A DNA stretch of 64,000 nucleotides, from contig NZ_SFCC01000023.1 of assembly GCF_004214935.1 (NCBI RefSeq), forward strand, positions 1-64,000, written 5' to 3'. A program made the position numbers and the translations under genes. Shown in pieces: positions 42,496-52,606 of this stretch (position 1 is its first letter; each line of letters begins with the position of its first letter). Source of the stretch: Amycolatopsis suaedae. GTDB taxonomy: Bacteria > Actinomycetota > Actinomycetes > Mycobacteriales > Pseudonocardiaceae. The notes beneath the pieces were generated by a model, which was not told the DNA's origin, made no database searches, and saw only the letters and a program-made list of their open reading frames with translations.

Positions 42496-45400
42496 ATGGT
42501 TGGGCGCTGGGCGTGCGCGCGACTCAGATGTATAGCATCGGTTGTCACGGTTGCTGTATTTGCTTCGTTAATTTCCCACGGCGCGTCCTTTGCCTCGCCG
42601 CCGCCGGTGGTCGAGTCGCCGGAGGTCAGTGCCGCGCTGGCGGAGGCGAGGTCGAGCGGTCGGGAGGTTGCGGTCGCTTCGCTGACCGACGAATACGGCG
42701 AGGTCGTGGCCGGTCCCGATGGGACGTTGGTGTCGCGGCAGGGCCTGGAGCCGGAGCGTGTTCGTCGCGGTGGCCACTGGGTTCCTATTGATTTGACCCT
42801 GGAGGCGCGTCCGGACGGCACCGTGGGCCCGAAGGCCGGGTATGTGGACGTGCGGTTCTCCGGTGGCGGGACCAGTGGGAGGTCCCTGGCAGCGGTGTCA
42901 CGCGATGGGCGGGAAGTCGGCATTGGCTGGCGCGGCGCGTTGCCCGCTCCGGAGTTGAACGGCGCGGTGGCGACGTACCGGGAGACCTTGCCCGGCATTG
43001 ATCTGGTGCTCACGGCCAAGGCGACCGGTTACAGCCAGGTTCTGGTGGTGAAGAACGCTGCGGCGGCCCAGGATCCGCGGTTGCGGGAGATCGCGTTCAC
43101 CAACCATGCCGTGGGAGTGACAACCCGGGTGAATGCCGGCGGTGGCCTGGAGGCGGTTGATGCCGCCGGTGTGACTCATTTCCTCGGCGATGCGTCGAAG
43201 ATGTGGGACTCGCGTGGAACGGCCGGGGCGCGGGCGACCGGAGCCGTGCAGGAGGAGCCCGCGACGTCCACGATGCGAGTGGAGGTGACCGGGGAGTCGG
43301 TGGTGGTGCGACCGGATCAGCGGTTTCTGACCGATCCGGGCCGGGTGTTCCCGGTGTTCATCGATCCGGAGTACTGGTGGGCCGGTTCCAAGCAGAGCCA
43401 TGTGATGGTGCAGAGCAGGTGGCCGGACCAGCGCAACTTCAACCGGACCGACGGTGATCTGGCAGACCTGAAGGCCGGCTATCAGGGTGGCTATACGTCG
43501 CGTTCGTACTTCAACTTCAGCGTGGGCGCCATGCGCGGCAAGGTGATCCATCGCGCGACGGTCCGGTCCCGGGTGCTGCACTCTTGGTCCTGTGGCGGCG
43601 GTCCGACCGAGTTGTGGCTGAGCGGTGGTATCGGGCCGGAGACGACGTGGAACAACCAGCCGGGTTGGTCGCCGAAGCTGGGCGACATCACGCGGTCCAA
43701 CCACGGCGCGTTCTGTCCGAGCGATGGGATCGCCGAGGTCGGGGTCACGAACCTGATGCGTGATGCCGCCGGTGGCGGGTGGACCAACATGGTGTTCATG
43801 TTGAAGGCCCGCAACGAGGGTAATCAGGATGACTGGCGACGGTTCGACCTGAATCCGGTGCTCGAGGTGGTCTACAACAGTGTCCCAGACAAACCAGGAC
43901 AGCTGGGGATGGAGAACGGGCAGATTCCTTGTGTGACAGGGGAGAACCGGCCGTTCGTGTTCACCGCGACCCCGCGGTTGCGTGGTCGGCTGACCGATCC
44001 TGACGCCGGGATGCTGCAGGCCAGGTTCAGCCTACGAAAGGGGTCTGTCGGCGGCGGTACGGAGGTGTGGAGCGGGCAGACCGGCAATATTCCCTCCGGC
44101 TCGTTCGCCGAGGTGACGGTGCCTGCCGGTGTTGTCGCGGACGAGGGTGTCTACAACTGGTCGATGTATGCCAGCGACGGCGGCAGTTCGTCGGCGTGGG
44201 TGGGCAGTTGTGAGTTCTCGGTGGACAAGACCGTGCCCGGGACGCCAGAGGTGTCATCGGTGGACTATCCGACCGGAGGTGACCCGTCGGGTGGTGTCGG
44301 GCAGACCGGCGCGTTCACCTTCAAGTCAGCCGGAACCCCGGACGTCGACCATTACCTGTGGTCGGTCACGGAGCAGGAGAACGACGACCCGAAGAACCGC
44401 GTTGACGCCGAGGTGCTCGGCGGCAGCGCGTCGATCCGATGGACGCCCACGGTGGACGGGCCGCAGACGATGTTCGTGCGGTCGGTGGATCGCGCGGGTA
44501 ACCGGTCGGCGATTGTCAAGTATCGGCTCAACGTGCTCGTGGGTGATCCGCTGGTGGCCAACCTGGCCGGCCATTGGAAGCTCGACGGCACCCTGGCCGA
44601 TGCCAGCCCGCATGGCCGCGCGCTCAACGCCGTACCGGGAACGGAACCCACCGCACCGGGATACGAGGGCCAGGCGGTCCAGCTTGACGGGGCAGGGAAA
44701 CGGTTGCACAGCACCGGTCCGGTCGTCGACACCGGGCAGAGTTTCTCGGTGGCGGCCTGGGCCAAACTGGACCGGGTCGGTGGCTGGCCGAACATCCTGT
44801 CCCAGGACGGCAGCCGTACCAGCGGGTTCCAGCTGCAGGCAGCACCGGACGGGAAGTGGGCTGTGGCGATGTTCGGCCAGGACGTCGACGGCGGCGGCAA
44901 CGTGCAGGCTCGGGCCTACTCGCCAGGGCCCGCGCAACTGGGTGTATGGACTCACCTCGCAGGGGTCTACGACCACGGCGCGGAAAAGCTGCGACTCTAC
45001 GTCAACGGTGCCCTCGCGGGCGAAGTCGGTTACACCAGTCGGTGGTCGGCACGCGGGGACCTCCAGGTCGGCGCCTCGCTGTGGAAGGGCAACCGGGGAG
45101 ACTTCTTCCCCGGAGCGGTCGACGACGTGCGAGCGTTTCAGCGCGTGATCGTGCCCAGCGAGGTCGCGTTGCTTGCCAATCAGCCGGTGCTGCGCGCGCA
45201 CTACCGGCTGGCCGAAGGCACTGGCACGGTCACCAAGGACCAGGTCAGTGGGGCGGTGGGGCAACTGCGCGGTACGGCGGGCTGGTCGTCCGATGCCGGT
45301 GTGAGCTTCACCGGCAAGGCCGGTGCCGAATTCGGGGTGATCTCCGGACCGCGGCCAGAACTGCGGACCGACCGTTCCTACACGGTGTCGACGTGGGTCT

Positions 45401-45819
45401 ACCTCGACGAGGCCACCACACATGCCCGCACCGCGGTGGCCTTCGGGGGAGCGCAGTATTCGCCGTTCATGGTGCAGTACCGGCCCGAGCTGAAGCGGTG
45501 GAACTTCCTGGTCAGCATGCAGTCCGGCAGCGGCTGGTGGATCCCGGCAGGCAATCCGGTCACGGCGGGTAGATGGGTGCACCTGACCGGCGTCTACGAC
45601 GTCGCGAAAGCCGAGGCACGGATCTATGTGGACGGTGCCTACGCCGGCCGGGTCGCCGGTGTCACCGGCTGGAACGGGCCGGGTGATCTGCTGATCGGTG
45701 CCGGCCGCTGGAACTCGCAGGATGCCGACCCGTGGGACGGCTCGATCCGTGACGTGCGCCTGTACTCCGGGGTGCTGAGCGACCAGCAGATCGCCCAGCT
45801 ACCCGTCGCCTCCCACTAA
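42496..45819 (+). CDS. Secreted DNRLRE / double LamG protein, RHS partner
   Basis: 1107 aa from ATG 42496 (RBS GGGGAGGG), where a signal peptide begins (VVTVAVFASLISHGASFA). Residues about 310-460 resemble DNRLRE domains (FNRTDGDLADLKAGYQGGYT, RSYFNFSV, TTWNNQP). An Ig-like middle follows. Two concanavalin-type LamG domains occupy about 690-893 (NLAGHWKLDGTLADASPHG, FSVAAWAKLD, HLAGVYDHGAEKLRLYVNG) and 898-1102 (AHYRLAEGTG, YTVSTWVYLDE, LTGVYDVAKAEARIYVDG). Such proteins are commonly encoded just upstream of actinobacterial RHS toxins, 32 bp here. A surface anchor or carrier role is inferred. Confidence 0.82.
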   Translation: MVGRWACARLRCIASVVTVAVFASLISHGASFASPPPVVESPEVSAALAEARSSGREVAVASLTDEYGEVVAGPDGTLVSRQGLEPERVRRGGHWVPIDLTLEARPDGTVGPKAGYVDVRFSGGGTSGRSLAAVSRDGREVGIGWRGALPAPELNGAVATYRETLPGIDLVLTAKATGYSQVLVVKNAAAAQDPRLREIAFTNHAVGVTTRVNAGGGLEAVDAAGVTHFLGDASKMWDSRGTAGARATGAVQEEPATSTMRVEVTGESVVVRPDQRFLTDPGRVFPVFIDPEYWWAGSKQSHVMVQSRWPDQRNFNRTDGDLADLKAGYQGGYTSRSYFNFSVGAMRGKVIHRATVRSRVLHSWSCGGGPTELWLSGGIGPETTWNNQPGWSPKLGDITRSNHGAFCPSDGIAEVGVTNLMRDAAGGGWTNMVFMLKARNEGNQDDWRRFDLNPVLEVVYNSVPDKPGQLGMENGQIPCVTGENRPFVFTATPRLRGRLTDPDAGMLQARFSLRKGSVGGGTEVWSGQTGNIPSGSFAEVTVPAGVVADEGVYNWSMYASDGGSSSAWVGSCEFSVDKTVPGTPEVSSVDYPTGGDPSGGVGQTGAFTFKSAGTPDVDHYLWSVTEQENDDPKNRVDAEVLGGSASIRWTPTVDGPQTMFVRSVDRAGNRSAIVKYRLNVLVGDPLVANLAGHWKLDGTLADASPHGRALNAVPGTEPTAPGYEGQAVQLDGAGKRLHSTGPVVDTGQSFSVAAWAKLDRVGGWPNILSQDGSRTSGFQLQAAPDGKWAVAMFGQDVDGGGNVQARAYSPGPAQLGVWTHLAGVYDHGAEKLRLYVNGALAGEVGYTSRWSARGDLQVGASLWKGNRGDFFPGAVDDVRAFQRVIVPSEVALLANQPVLRAHYRLAEGTGTVTKDQVSGAVGQLRGTAGWSSDAGVSFTGKAGAEFGVISGPRPELRTDRSYTVSTWVYLDEATTHARTAVAFGGAQYSPFMVQYRPELKRWNFLVSMQSGSGWWIPAGNPVTAGRWVHLTGVYDVAKAEARIYVDGAYAGRVAGVTGWNGPGDLLIGAGRWNSQDADPWDGSIRDVRLYSGVLSDQQIAQLPVASH

Positions 45820-45851
45820 CTCCTGGCTCGGTCAAGTCGGAAGGAACTGTC

Positions 45852-48800
45852 GTGACCGTCAGACCTGTCCTGCGCGCGCTCGCCCTGTTTGTCGGCGTGG
45901 CCGTGGGGACCACCACAGTTGTCGCCGCCGCTCAGCCTCCGGACCCCGTCTACACCAATCTTCCGGCGCTACGGCCGGAACGCTCGGTGCCGGGCCACGA
46001 CGTACCGGTGGCGCCACTGCCCCCGAACCCGGTCGACGCTGTGGCGGTCACCGATCTGCCCGCACCGCAATGGCCGGTGGCCGCCTCTGCGCGAGTGTCC
46101 CTCGCCGCGCAGGCTCGCGTCAGCGGTGAACGTCCCGGTGAGGGTGATTACCGCCCCGTAGGGGACCTTCCGGTGGCTATCGCGGTTACCACTCCGACGG
46201 CTCGTACAGCTGGGCCGGGAGAGCTCGAGGTACGCACGTTCGACCAGGGCCTGGCCTCCCGAGCCGGGGTCGACGGGGTGCTGGTCAGCGTCGCGGACAC
46301 CATCGGCGCCTCGGGTGCGGGTGTGTCAGTACGGGTGAACTACAGCAAGTTCGCCCACGCCTACGGCGGTGACTACGGGGCCCGCCTGCGTGTACTGCGC
46401 ATGCCGACCTGTGTGCTCACCAGCCCGGAGAAGCCGGAATGCCGCGAGGGCGAGCCGGTGCGCACCGACAACCGCACTCCGAAACGGGACGTGACAGCCG
46501 ACGTCACCGTGCCCGCGGGACCCGATGCGGCGGTGCTGGCGGTCGCGGCCGCTCCCAGTGGAGCGGGCGGATCGTTCCAGGCGACCGACCTGAGTCCGGC
46601 AGGCAGCTGGTCAGCCGGTAGCTCGAGCGGTGACTTCGTCTACTCGGTGCCGTTGCGAGTTCCTCCTCCGGCAGCGGGGACAGCACCGAAACTTGGCCTG
46701 GGCTATTCGTCGGGCAACGTCGATGGTCGTACCAGCGCTACCAACAACCAGGCCTCGATCGTCGGCGACGGGTGGGACCTGAGCACCGGTGGCTTCATCG
46801 AGCGTCAGTACAAGTCCTGCTCGGAGGACCTGCACGGCAACCAGGGAAGTCGCAAGACCGGCGACCTGTGCTGGGCGACCGACAACGCGACCCTCAGTCT
46901 CAACGGGGTTTCATCGGAACTTGTCAAGGACGCCAAGACCGGTGCTTGGCGCCCGAAGCACGATGATGGTTCGCGGATCGAGCGGCTGTTCGGCGCGGTC
47001 AACGGGGACAACGACGGTGAGTACTGGAAGATCACCGGCTCCGACGGCACGCAGTACTTCATGGGGCTCAACCGGCTTCCTGGTTGGAGGGACGGCAATC
47101 CCCTCACGAATTCGGCCTACACGGTGCCGGTGTTCGGCAACCACGCCAACGAGCCGTGCAACAAGGCCGCGTTCGGCGACTCGTGGTGCGATCAGGCGTA
47201 CCGGTGGAACCTCGACTACGTGGTGGACCCCAACGGCAACGCCACCACCTACACCTACGAACCCGAATTCAACTTCTACGGACGCGACGAGTCCGGGAGC
47301 AAGCAGACCCGCTACATTTCCGGCGGTTCGGTGCGGAAGATCGAGTACGGCCTGCGCGCGAACGCGCTGTTCGCACCGGCACCGGCCCGGGTGTGGTTCG
47401 ACACCGTCGAGCGGTGCCTTCCCAAACCTGGTTTCGCCTGCAATCCGGAGCAACTGAACAAAGACACCGCCAAGTCGTGGCCGGACGTGCCGTTCGACGT
47501 GATCTGCAAGCAAGGCGAGAAGTGTGACAACAAGAACTCGCCCGCCTTCTTCACGCGTAAACGGCTGGTGAAGGTGCTCACCCAGCTGCGCCGCGACGAC
47601 GTCACGGGCGCGGCACAGTGGCGCGACGTGGACTCCTGGGTGCTACGGCACCAGTTCCCCCACATCGAGGGCGACGGCCTGGCCCCGGCGCTCTGGTTGG
47701 CTGGCATCACGCGCCACGGTCACGTCGGCGGTAACGCGAGCCTGCCCGAGATGACCTTCCGCGGCCGGGCGATGCCCAACCGCGTCGACACCAATTCGGA
47801 CAACCGGCCGCCCATCACCCGGCACCGCATCGAGGGCGTCGTCAGTGAATCCGGGGGCATCACCGAGGTCAAGTACTCCGACCCACAGTGCGCCAAGGGC
47901 GGGCCCATGCCCGCCAACGCCGAACACAACACGATGCGCTGCTACCCGAGTTGGTGGGTGCCTGAGTCCGGTTACGAACGTGAACTGGGCTGGTTCCACA
48001 AGTACCGGGTCGATGCGGTCACCCAGGACGGCCGCACCGCGGGCCCGTCGCTGCAGAAGACCTACTACGAGTACTCGGACCAGGCGGCGTGGCACTTCGA
48101 CGACGCCGAGTTCACCGAAATGAAGTACCGCACCTGGTCACAATGGCGCGGTTACGAACTCGTCCGCACCATTGTCGGAGAACCAGGCACAACCCAGTCG
48201 GTCACCGAGGAACGATTCCTCCGCGGAATGGACGGTGACCGGCTGCCGAACAACGGCAAACGCTCCGTCCAGGTGACCAACTCCGAAGGAGGCAAGGTCA
48301 CCGACTCCGAACAACTCGCCGGCTACGTCTGGGAAAGCCTCCAATACCAGGGCGGCAAGTTGGTCTCCGCGTCGGTCAAGAACCCCTGGATCCGTGGTCC
48401 CACCGCCACCAACGGTGACGACAAGGCCTACATGACCAACACCGCCGACGTCCGCGGCCGCACACTGCTCGGCGACGGAACCTGGCGCCGCACGCAGGTC
48501 ACCAACAGCTTCGACGACCACGGCAACACCACCCAGATCGAGGACCTCGGTGACATCGGCAAGCAGGGCGACGAGAAATGCGCCCGCACCACCTACGCCT
48601 ACAACACCAACGCCTGGATCCTCACCCGTCCGAGCACGGTACGCACTATCGGGCAGCCCTGCGCCGCTTTCCCCGGTCAAGCAGAGCACCTGATCTCCGA
48701 CGTACGGACCTCCTACGACGACCTGCCGCACGGTGCACCCCCGGTAGAGGGCAACCCGACGTTGACCGAACGGTGGACCGGCAGCAAGTACGAGGTCAGC

Positions 48801-51800
48801 CAGCGCACCAGCTACGACGACCTCGGCCGGACCACCAAGATCACCAACATCGAGAACCACGAGGTCAGCACCAGCTACGCCCCCGGCCCGGAGTTCCCGA
48901 CCCGGACAGTCACCAAGACCAACCCACTCGGCCATCCGTCAGTCACCACACTGGAACCGGCCTGGGGCCAGGCCCTGTCCGAAGTCGGCATCAGCGGCGA
49001 ACGAGCCGATCTCGACTACGACCCCCTGGGCCGCGTCATCCGCATGTGGAAACCAGGCCGGTCGAAAGCTGACGGACAGAGCCCGAACGGCGAAGTCGAC
49101 TACGACTATCGCATCGACGCGCCGACCGTGGTGACCACCAGATCACTGCGCGACGATGGCAGGTACAACACCAGCTACACCCTGTACGACGGGCTGTTAC
49201 GGGAACGGCAGAACCAGATTCCCGCCGTGTCCGGCGGACGGATCGTCAGCGACTTCTTCTTCGACACCCGCGGTCTGCAGCACAAGGTCAACGGCGCCTA
49301 CTACAACCAGGACGAACCCAGCAAAGCCGTGCTCGGCGTGCTGGACAACGCCGTGCCCAACCAGACCGTTACCGAGTTCGACGCCCTGCAGCGCGAGACC
49401 GCGGTGATCTATCGCAAGCTCGGCGCGGAGCAATGGCGCACCAGCTCCAGCTACGCCGGCGACCGGACCACCGTCGTGCCGCCCGCCGGAGGCACCACGA
49501 CCACGGTCATCAAGGACGTCCAGGGCCGGATCGTGGAACGCCGCCAGCACCACACCGCAGACGCCACCAGCGCCTTCGACACCACCCGCTACGTGTTCAA
49601 CAGTCGCGGTCTGCAGGAGTCGATGACGGGTCCGGACGGCGCCCAATGGCGCTACGACTACGACGAACTGGGCCGCAAGAAGGCCGACCACGACCCGGAC
49701 ACCGGCACATCGACCTACACCTACGATTCGCTCGACCGGGTGCAAACCAAGACCGACGCACGAGGGCAGGTGCTGCGCACCGAATACGACCCGCTCGGCC
49801 GCAAGGTCGCCGAGTACGAGCGCAAAGCCCCCGATCAGTCCGAGGCCAAGACCGCCAGCTGGGCCTACGACACCTTGAAGAAGGGCCTGCTCGACTCCTC
49901 CACCCGGTGGATCGGCGACAAGCCCTACATCAAGAAGATCGATGGCTACGACGACGCTCTACGTCCCATCGGCAGCAGTGTCGTCATTCCCGACACCGAG
50001 CAGGGCTTGCAGGGAACCTACAAGTTCGGCAGCAGTTACGACCCGCACACCGGGGCTGTGCTGTCCGAAACACACCCCGGCGCCGGTGGACTGCCGGGTG
50101 AGATCGTCCAGCACCGCTACAACAGCCTCGGCCTGCCCACTTCCACGTTCGGCATTGGCACCTACGTCTCCAACCACCTCTACACCAAGTACGGCGAAAG
50201 CCAGCGCCTGACAATGGGCACCGGCGCCAAGACGATCACCACCTCGACCTTCTACGAAGAAGGCACCCGTCGACTGGAATCGGTCGACGTTCAGCGCAAC
50301 ACCACACAGAACGCCTACTTGGCCAAACGGGCCTACACATACGACCCGGCCGGCAACATCACCAAGATCGCCGACACCCCGCCCGACTCCATCAACGACG
50401 TCCAGTGCTTCGACTACGACCATCTGCAACGGATGACCGAGGCGTTCACCCCCGCCAATGGTGACTGCACGAAGGAACCCACGGTCGCCGGCCTTGGCGG
50501 TCCCGCTCCGTTCTGGAAGGAGTACAAGTACGACAAAGGCGGAAACCGCACCCAGGAGATCGACCACAGCGCCAAGGGCGACACCACCCACACCTACCAG
50601 TACGGCGGTCCTGACGGCTCCCAGCCACACACCCTGCGCTCGGTCACCCAGGCCGGACCCAACGGCACCGCCAAAGACGAATACGGCTACGACCCTGCCG
50701 GCAATATGACCAGCCGCAACGTCGCAGGTTCACCTCAGAAGCTCGACTGGGACAGCTCCGGCCGCAACACCAAGGTCACCGAGCACGACGGCCGCACCTC
50801 CGACTACCTCTACGACGCCGACGGCAACCGCCTCATCAAACGAGCCGGCCACGTCACCACGCTCTACCTCGGCGCCATGGAACTCCGCCTCAACACCGCC
50901 ACCAAACAGGTCACCGGAAGCCGCTACTACAAGCATGGCAACGCCACCGTCGCCGTCCGCACCAGCGGCATGCAAGCCGGCGTCTCCTACCTGCTCGGCG
51001 ACCACCAGGGCACCGCGGGCATCAGCGTAAACGCCGAAACCCTGGAGGCCCACAGCCGCCGCCAAGACCCCTTCGGCAACCCGCGCGGTGAGCAACCCTC
51101 CACCTGGCCCGACGACAAAGGCTTCGTCGGCGGCACCAACGACGAAACAGGCCTCACCCACCTCGGCGCACGCGAGTACGACCCCAAAACCGGCCGTTTC
51201 ATCTCCGCCGACCCCGTCCTGGACCAGGACGACCCACAGCAGATGAACGGCTACGCGTACGCCAACAACGCCCCAGCAACCAACTCCGACCCCAGCGGCC
51301 TCTACTGGAAGACCATCTCCGTCGAAAAACGGGTCAAGAAAACCGTCTTCCTATGGTCGCTGTTCATTATCGGGCTCTTTGTGCCGATTATGATGCTCGT
51401 CGCCTTCAGTTACTGGGTCGTACAGGTTTACGTATACCGAATCTGGATTGAGCCACCTTTCAAATATCTGAAAAAACGCGTAACAGACGAGGATGCCGCC
51501 AGAGAAGCAGGTCTCAGTCAGGCAGAATATGAGGCGGCGAAAGCCGCTGCGGCCGACAAGCGCAGCTGGGTGCAGGTCGCCATCGAACACGGCGGCGAGA
51601 TCATCCAAGAAGTCATCGGCGCAGAAGACGTCATCAACGACTGCTTCAAGAACTTCAACCTCTTCAAATGCGGGGTCGCTGTCGCCTCTGCGCTACCTTG
51701 GGGAAAGCTCATCTTCAAGGGTGGAAAGATTGTCGGAAAGATCATCGAAGCCTTCGAGAAGACTTTCGACTGGATCCGCAGGCGCGATCGGGCGCAGGAG

Positions 51801-52592
51801 CAGTTGCGCAGTGTCGAGTTGGCCAGAGAACGGCTCCAGGCTCGACAACGTGCTGATGAAGGCCGTTCGGCCCTCTCGTGCGAGAATAGCTTTATTGCGG
51901 GAACACTAGTTACGCTCGGGGATGGCACACGGCGGCCGATTGAAGAAGTAAAACTAGACGACCAGGTCTTAGCGATCGAGCCAAACACTGGTGATCGTGT
52001 GCCCCAGAAGGTGGTAGCGATCATTAGAGGGGAAGGCAACAAGCGCCTGACCGAGATCAGCGTTTCAAGTGTTCAGGATGAACATCCACCAAGCAGGTTG
52101 ACTGCTACATCTGACCACACCTTCTGGGTTGACGGCTTGCGCAAGTGGGTGCCTGCGTCCAGCCTGCGTCCAGGCGATCGACTTAGGACGGAGCAAGGTG
52201 CCAACGTGCAGGTGCTTGGTCTCCGCACGTGGGAGGACTTCCAGCGAGTCTACAACCTTACGGTCAATGTCAACCACAACTACTTCGTGGCCGCGAGCAC
52301 TGCGTCGAGTGGTATCCTTAACCATAACTGCGACAATGACCAGGGTGTATACGCGTTCCATCATATAGGTAAAGGGAAGACTTATGTTGGACAGACGAAC
52401 GATTTCAAGACCCGCCTGCGCACTCATGCTCGCGAGGGGCGTCGAACCTCCGGTGGGCACGTCATCTGTGTGCATGTATGCGGTGATCGAATTGATCGAG
52501 AGGCTGCCGAGGCGGACTTGATTGAACATCTAGGCGGAATCGGAAACCTTGCCAACGAGATCGAGTCGCCAGGAAAGCGTCGGCGACAATAA
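45852..52592 (+). CDS. Secreted RHS/YD-repeat polymorphic toxin with HINT and GIY-YIG nuclease tip
   Basis: 2246 aa from GTG 45852. Signal peptide (LRALALFVGVAVGTTTVVAA). N-terminal region to about 950 includes LGYSSGNVDGRTSATNNQAS. YD repeats span about 950-1780 (YDELGRKKADHDPDTG, YDPLGRKVAEY). The RHS core ends AREYDPKTGRFISADP and SDPSGLYW near 1816. A hydrophobic segment (SLFIIGLFVPIMMLVAFSYW, about 1832-1860) follows. Residues 2010-2159 are a HINT domain: Cys2010 (CENSFIAGTLV), TSDHTFW, and the terminal ILNHN before Cys2160. The last 87 residues are GIY-YIG: G2165-V-Y, Y2178-V-G, Arg2188, Glu2220, and GNLANEI. All catalytic positions are present. From about 51340 codons become AT-richer, the mark of an exchanged tip. 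Confidence 0.88.
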   Translation: MTVRPVLRALALFVGVAVGTTTVVAAAQPPDPVYTNLPALRPERSVPGHDVPVAPLPPNPVDAVAVTDLPAPQWPVAASARVSLAAQARVSGERPGEGDYRPVGDLPVAIAVTTPTARTAGPGELEVRTFDQGLASRAGVDGVLVSVADTIGASGAGVSVRVNYSKFAHAYGGDYGARLRVLRMPTCVLTSPEKPECREGEPVRTDNRTPKRDVTADVTVPAGPDAAVLAVAAAPSGAGGSFQATDLSPAGSWSAGSSSGDFVYSVPLRVPPPAAGTAPKLGLGYSSGNVDGRTSATNNQASIVGDGWDLSTGGFIERQYKSCSEDLHGNQGSRKTGDLCWATDNATLSLNGVSSELVKDAKTGAWRPKHDDGSRIERLFGAVNGDNDGEYWKITGSDGTQYFMGLNRLPGWRDGNPLTNSAYTVPVFGNHANEPCNKAAFGDSWCDQAYRWNLDYVVDPNGNATTYTYEPEFNFYGRDESGSKQTRYISGGSVRKIEYGLRANALFAPAPARVWFDTVERCLPKPGFACNPEQLNKDTAKSWPDVPFDVICKQGEKCDNKNSPAFFTRKRLVKVLTQLRRDDVTGAAQWRDVDSWVLRHQFPHIEGDGLAPALWLAGITRHGHVGGNASLPEMTFRGRAMPNRVDTNSDNRPPITRHRIEGVVSESGGITEVKYSDPQCAKGGPMPANAEHNTMRCYPSWWVPESGYERELGWFHKYRVDAVTQDGRTAGPSLQKTYYEYSDQAAWHFDDAEFTEMKYRTWSQWRGYELVRTIVGEPGTTQSVTEERFLRGMDGDRLPNNGKRSVQVTNSEGGKVTDSEQLAGYVWESLQYQGGKLVSASVKNPWIRGPTATNGDDKAYMTNTADVRGRTLLGDGTWRRTQVTNSFDDHGNTTQIEDLGDIGKQGDEKCARTTYAYNTNAWILTRPSTVRTIGQPCAAFPGQAEHLISDVRTSYDDLPHGAPPVEGNPTLTERWTGSKYEVSQRTSYDDLGRTTKITNIENHEVSTSYAPGPEFPTRTVTKTNPLGHPSVTTLEPAWGQALSEVGISGERADLDYDPLGRVIRMWKPGRSKADGQSPNGEVDYDYRIDAPTVVTTRSLRDDGRYNTSYTLYDGLLRERQNQIPAVSGGRIVSDFFFDTRGLQHKVNGAYYNQDEPSKAVLGVLDNAVPNQTVTEFDALQRETAVIYRKLGAEQWRTSSSYAGDRTTVVPPAGGTTTTVIKDVQGRIVERRQHHTADATSAFDTTRYVFNSRGLQESMTGPDGAQWRYDYDELGRKKADHDPDTGTSTYTYDSLDRVQTKTDARGQVLRTEYDPLGRKVAEYERKAPDQSEAKTASWAYDTLKKGLLDSSTRWIGDKPYIKKIDGYDDALRPIGSSVVIPDTEQGLQGTYKFGSSYDPHTGAVLSETHPGAGGLPGEIVQHRYNSLGLPTSTFGIGTYVSNHLYTKYGESQRLTMGTGAKTITTSTFYEEGTRRLESVDVQRNTTQNAYLAKRAYTYDPAGNITKIADTPPDSINDVQCFDYDHLQRMTEAFTPANGDCTKEPTVAGLGGPAPFWKEYKYDKGGNRTQEIDHSAKGDTTHTYQYGGPDGSQPHTLRSVTQAGPNGTAKDEYGYDPAGNMTSRNVAGSPQKLDWDSSGRNTKVTEHDGRTSDYLYDADGNRLIKRAGHVTTLYLGAMELRLNTATKQVTGSRYYKHGNATVAVRTSGMQAGVSYLLGDHQGTAGISVNAETLEAHSRRQDPFGNPRGEQPSTWPDDKGFVGGTNDETGLTHLGAREYDPKTGRFISADPVLDQDDPQQMNGYAYANNAPATNSDPSGLYWKTISVEKRVKKTVFLWSLFIIGLFVPIMMLVAFSYWVVQVYVYRIWIEPPFKYLKKRVTDEDAAREAGLSQAEYEAAKAAAADKRSWVQVAIEHGGEIIQEVIGAEDVINDCFKNFNLFKCGVAVASALPWGKLIFKGGKIVGKIIEAFEKTFDWIRRRDRAQEQLRSVELARERLQARQRADEGRSALSCENSFIAGTLVTLGDGTRRPIEEVKLDDQVLAIEPNTGDRVPQKVVAIIRGEGNKRLTEISVSSVQDEHPPSRLTATSDHTFWVDGLRKWVPASSLRPGDRLRTEQGANVQVLGLRTWEDFQRVYNLTVNVNHNYFVAASTASSGILNHNCDNDQGVYAFHHIGKGKTYVGQTNDFKTRLRTHAREGRRTSGGHVICVHVCGDRIDREAAEADLIEHLGGIGNLANEIESPGKRRRQ

Positions 52593-52606
52593 TGAGGAAT
52601 TGCTAA

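Noticed and set aside
45852..52592. Functional intein in the RHS protein
   Set aside because: The HINT domain has Cys and HN ends but sits just before a toxin tip with no extein-like host protein; pretoxin autoprocessing is the better reading.
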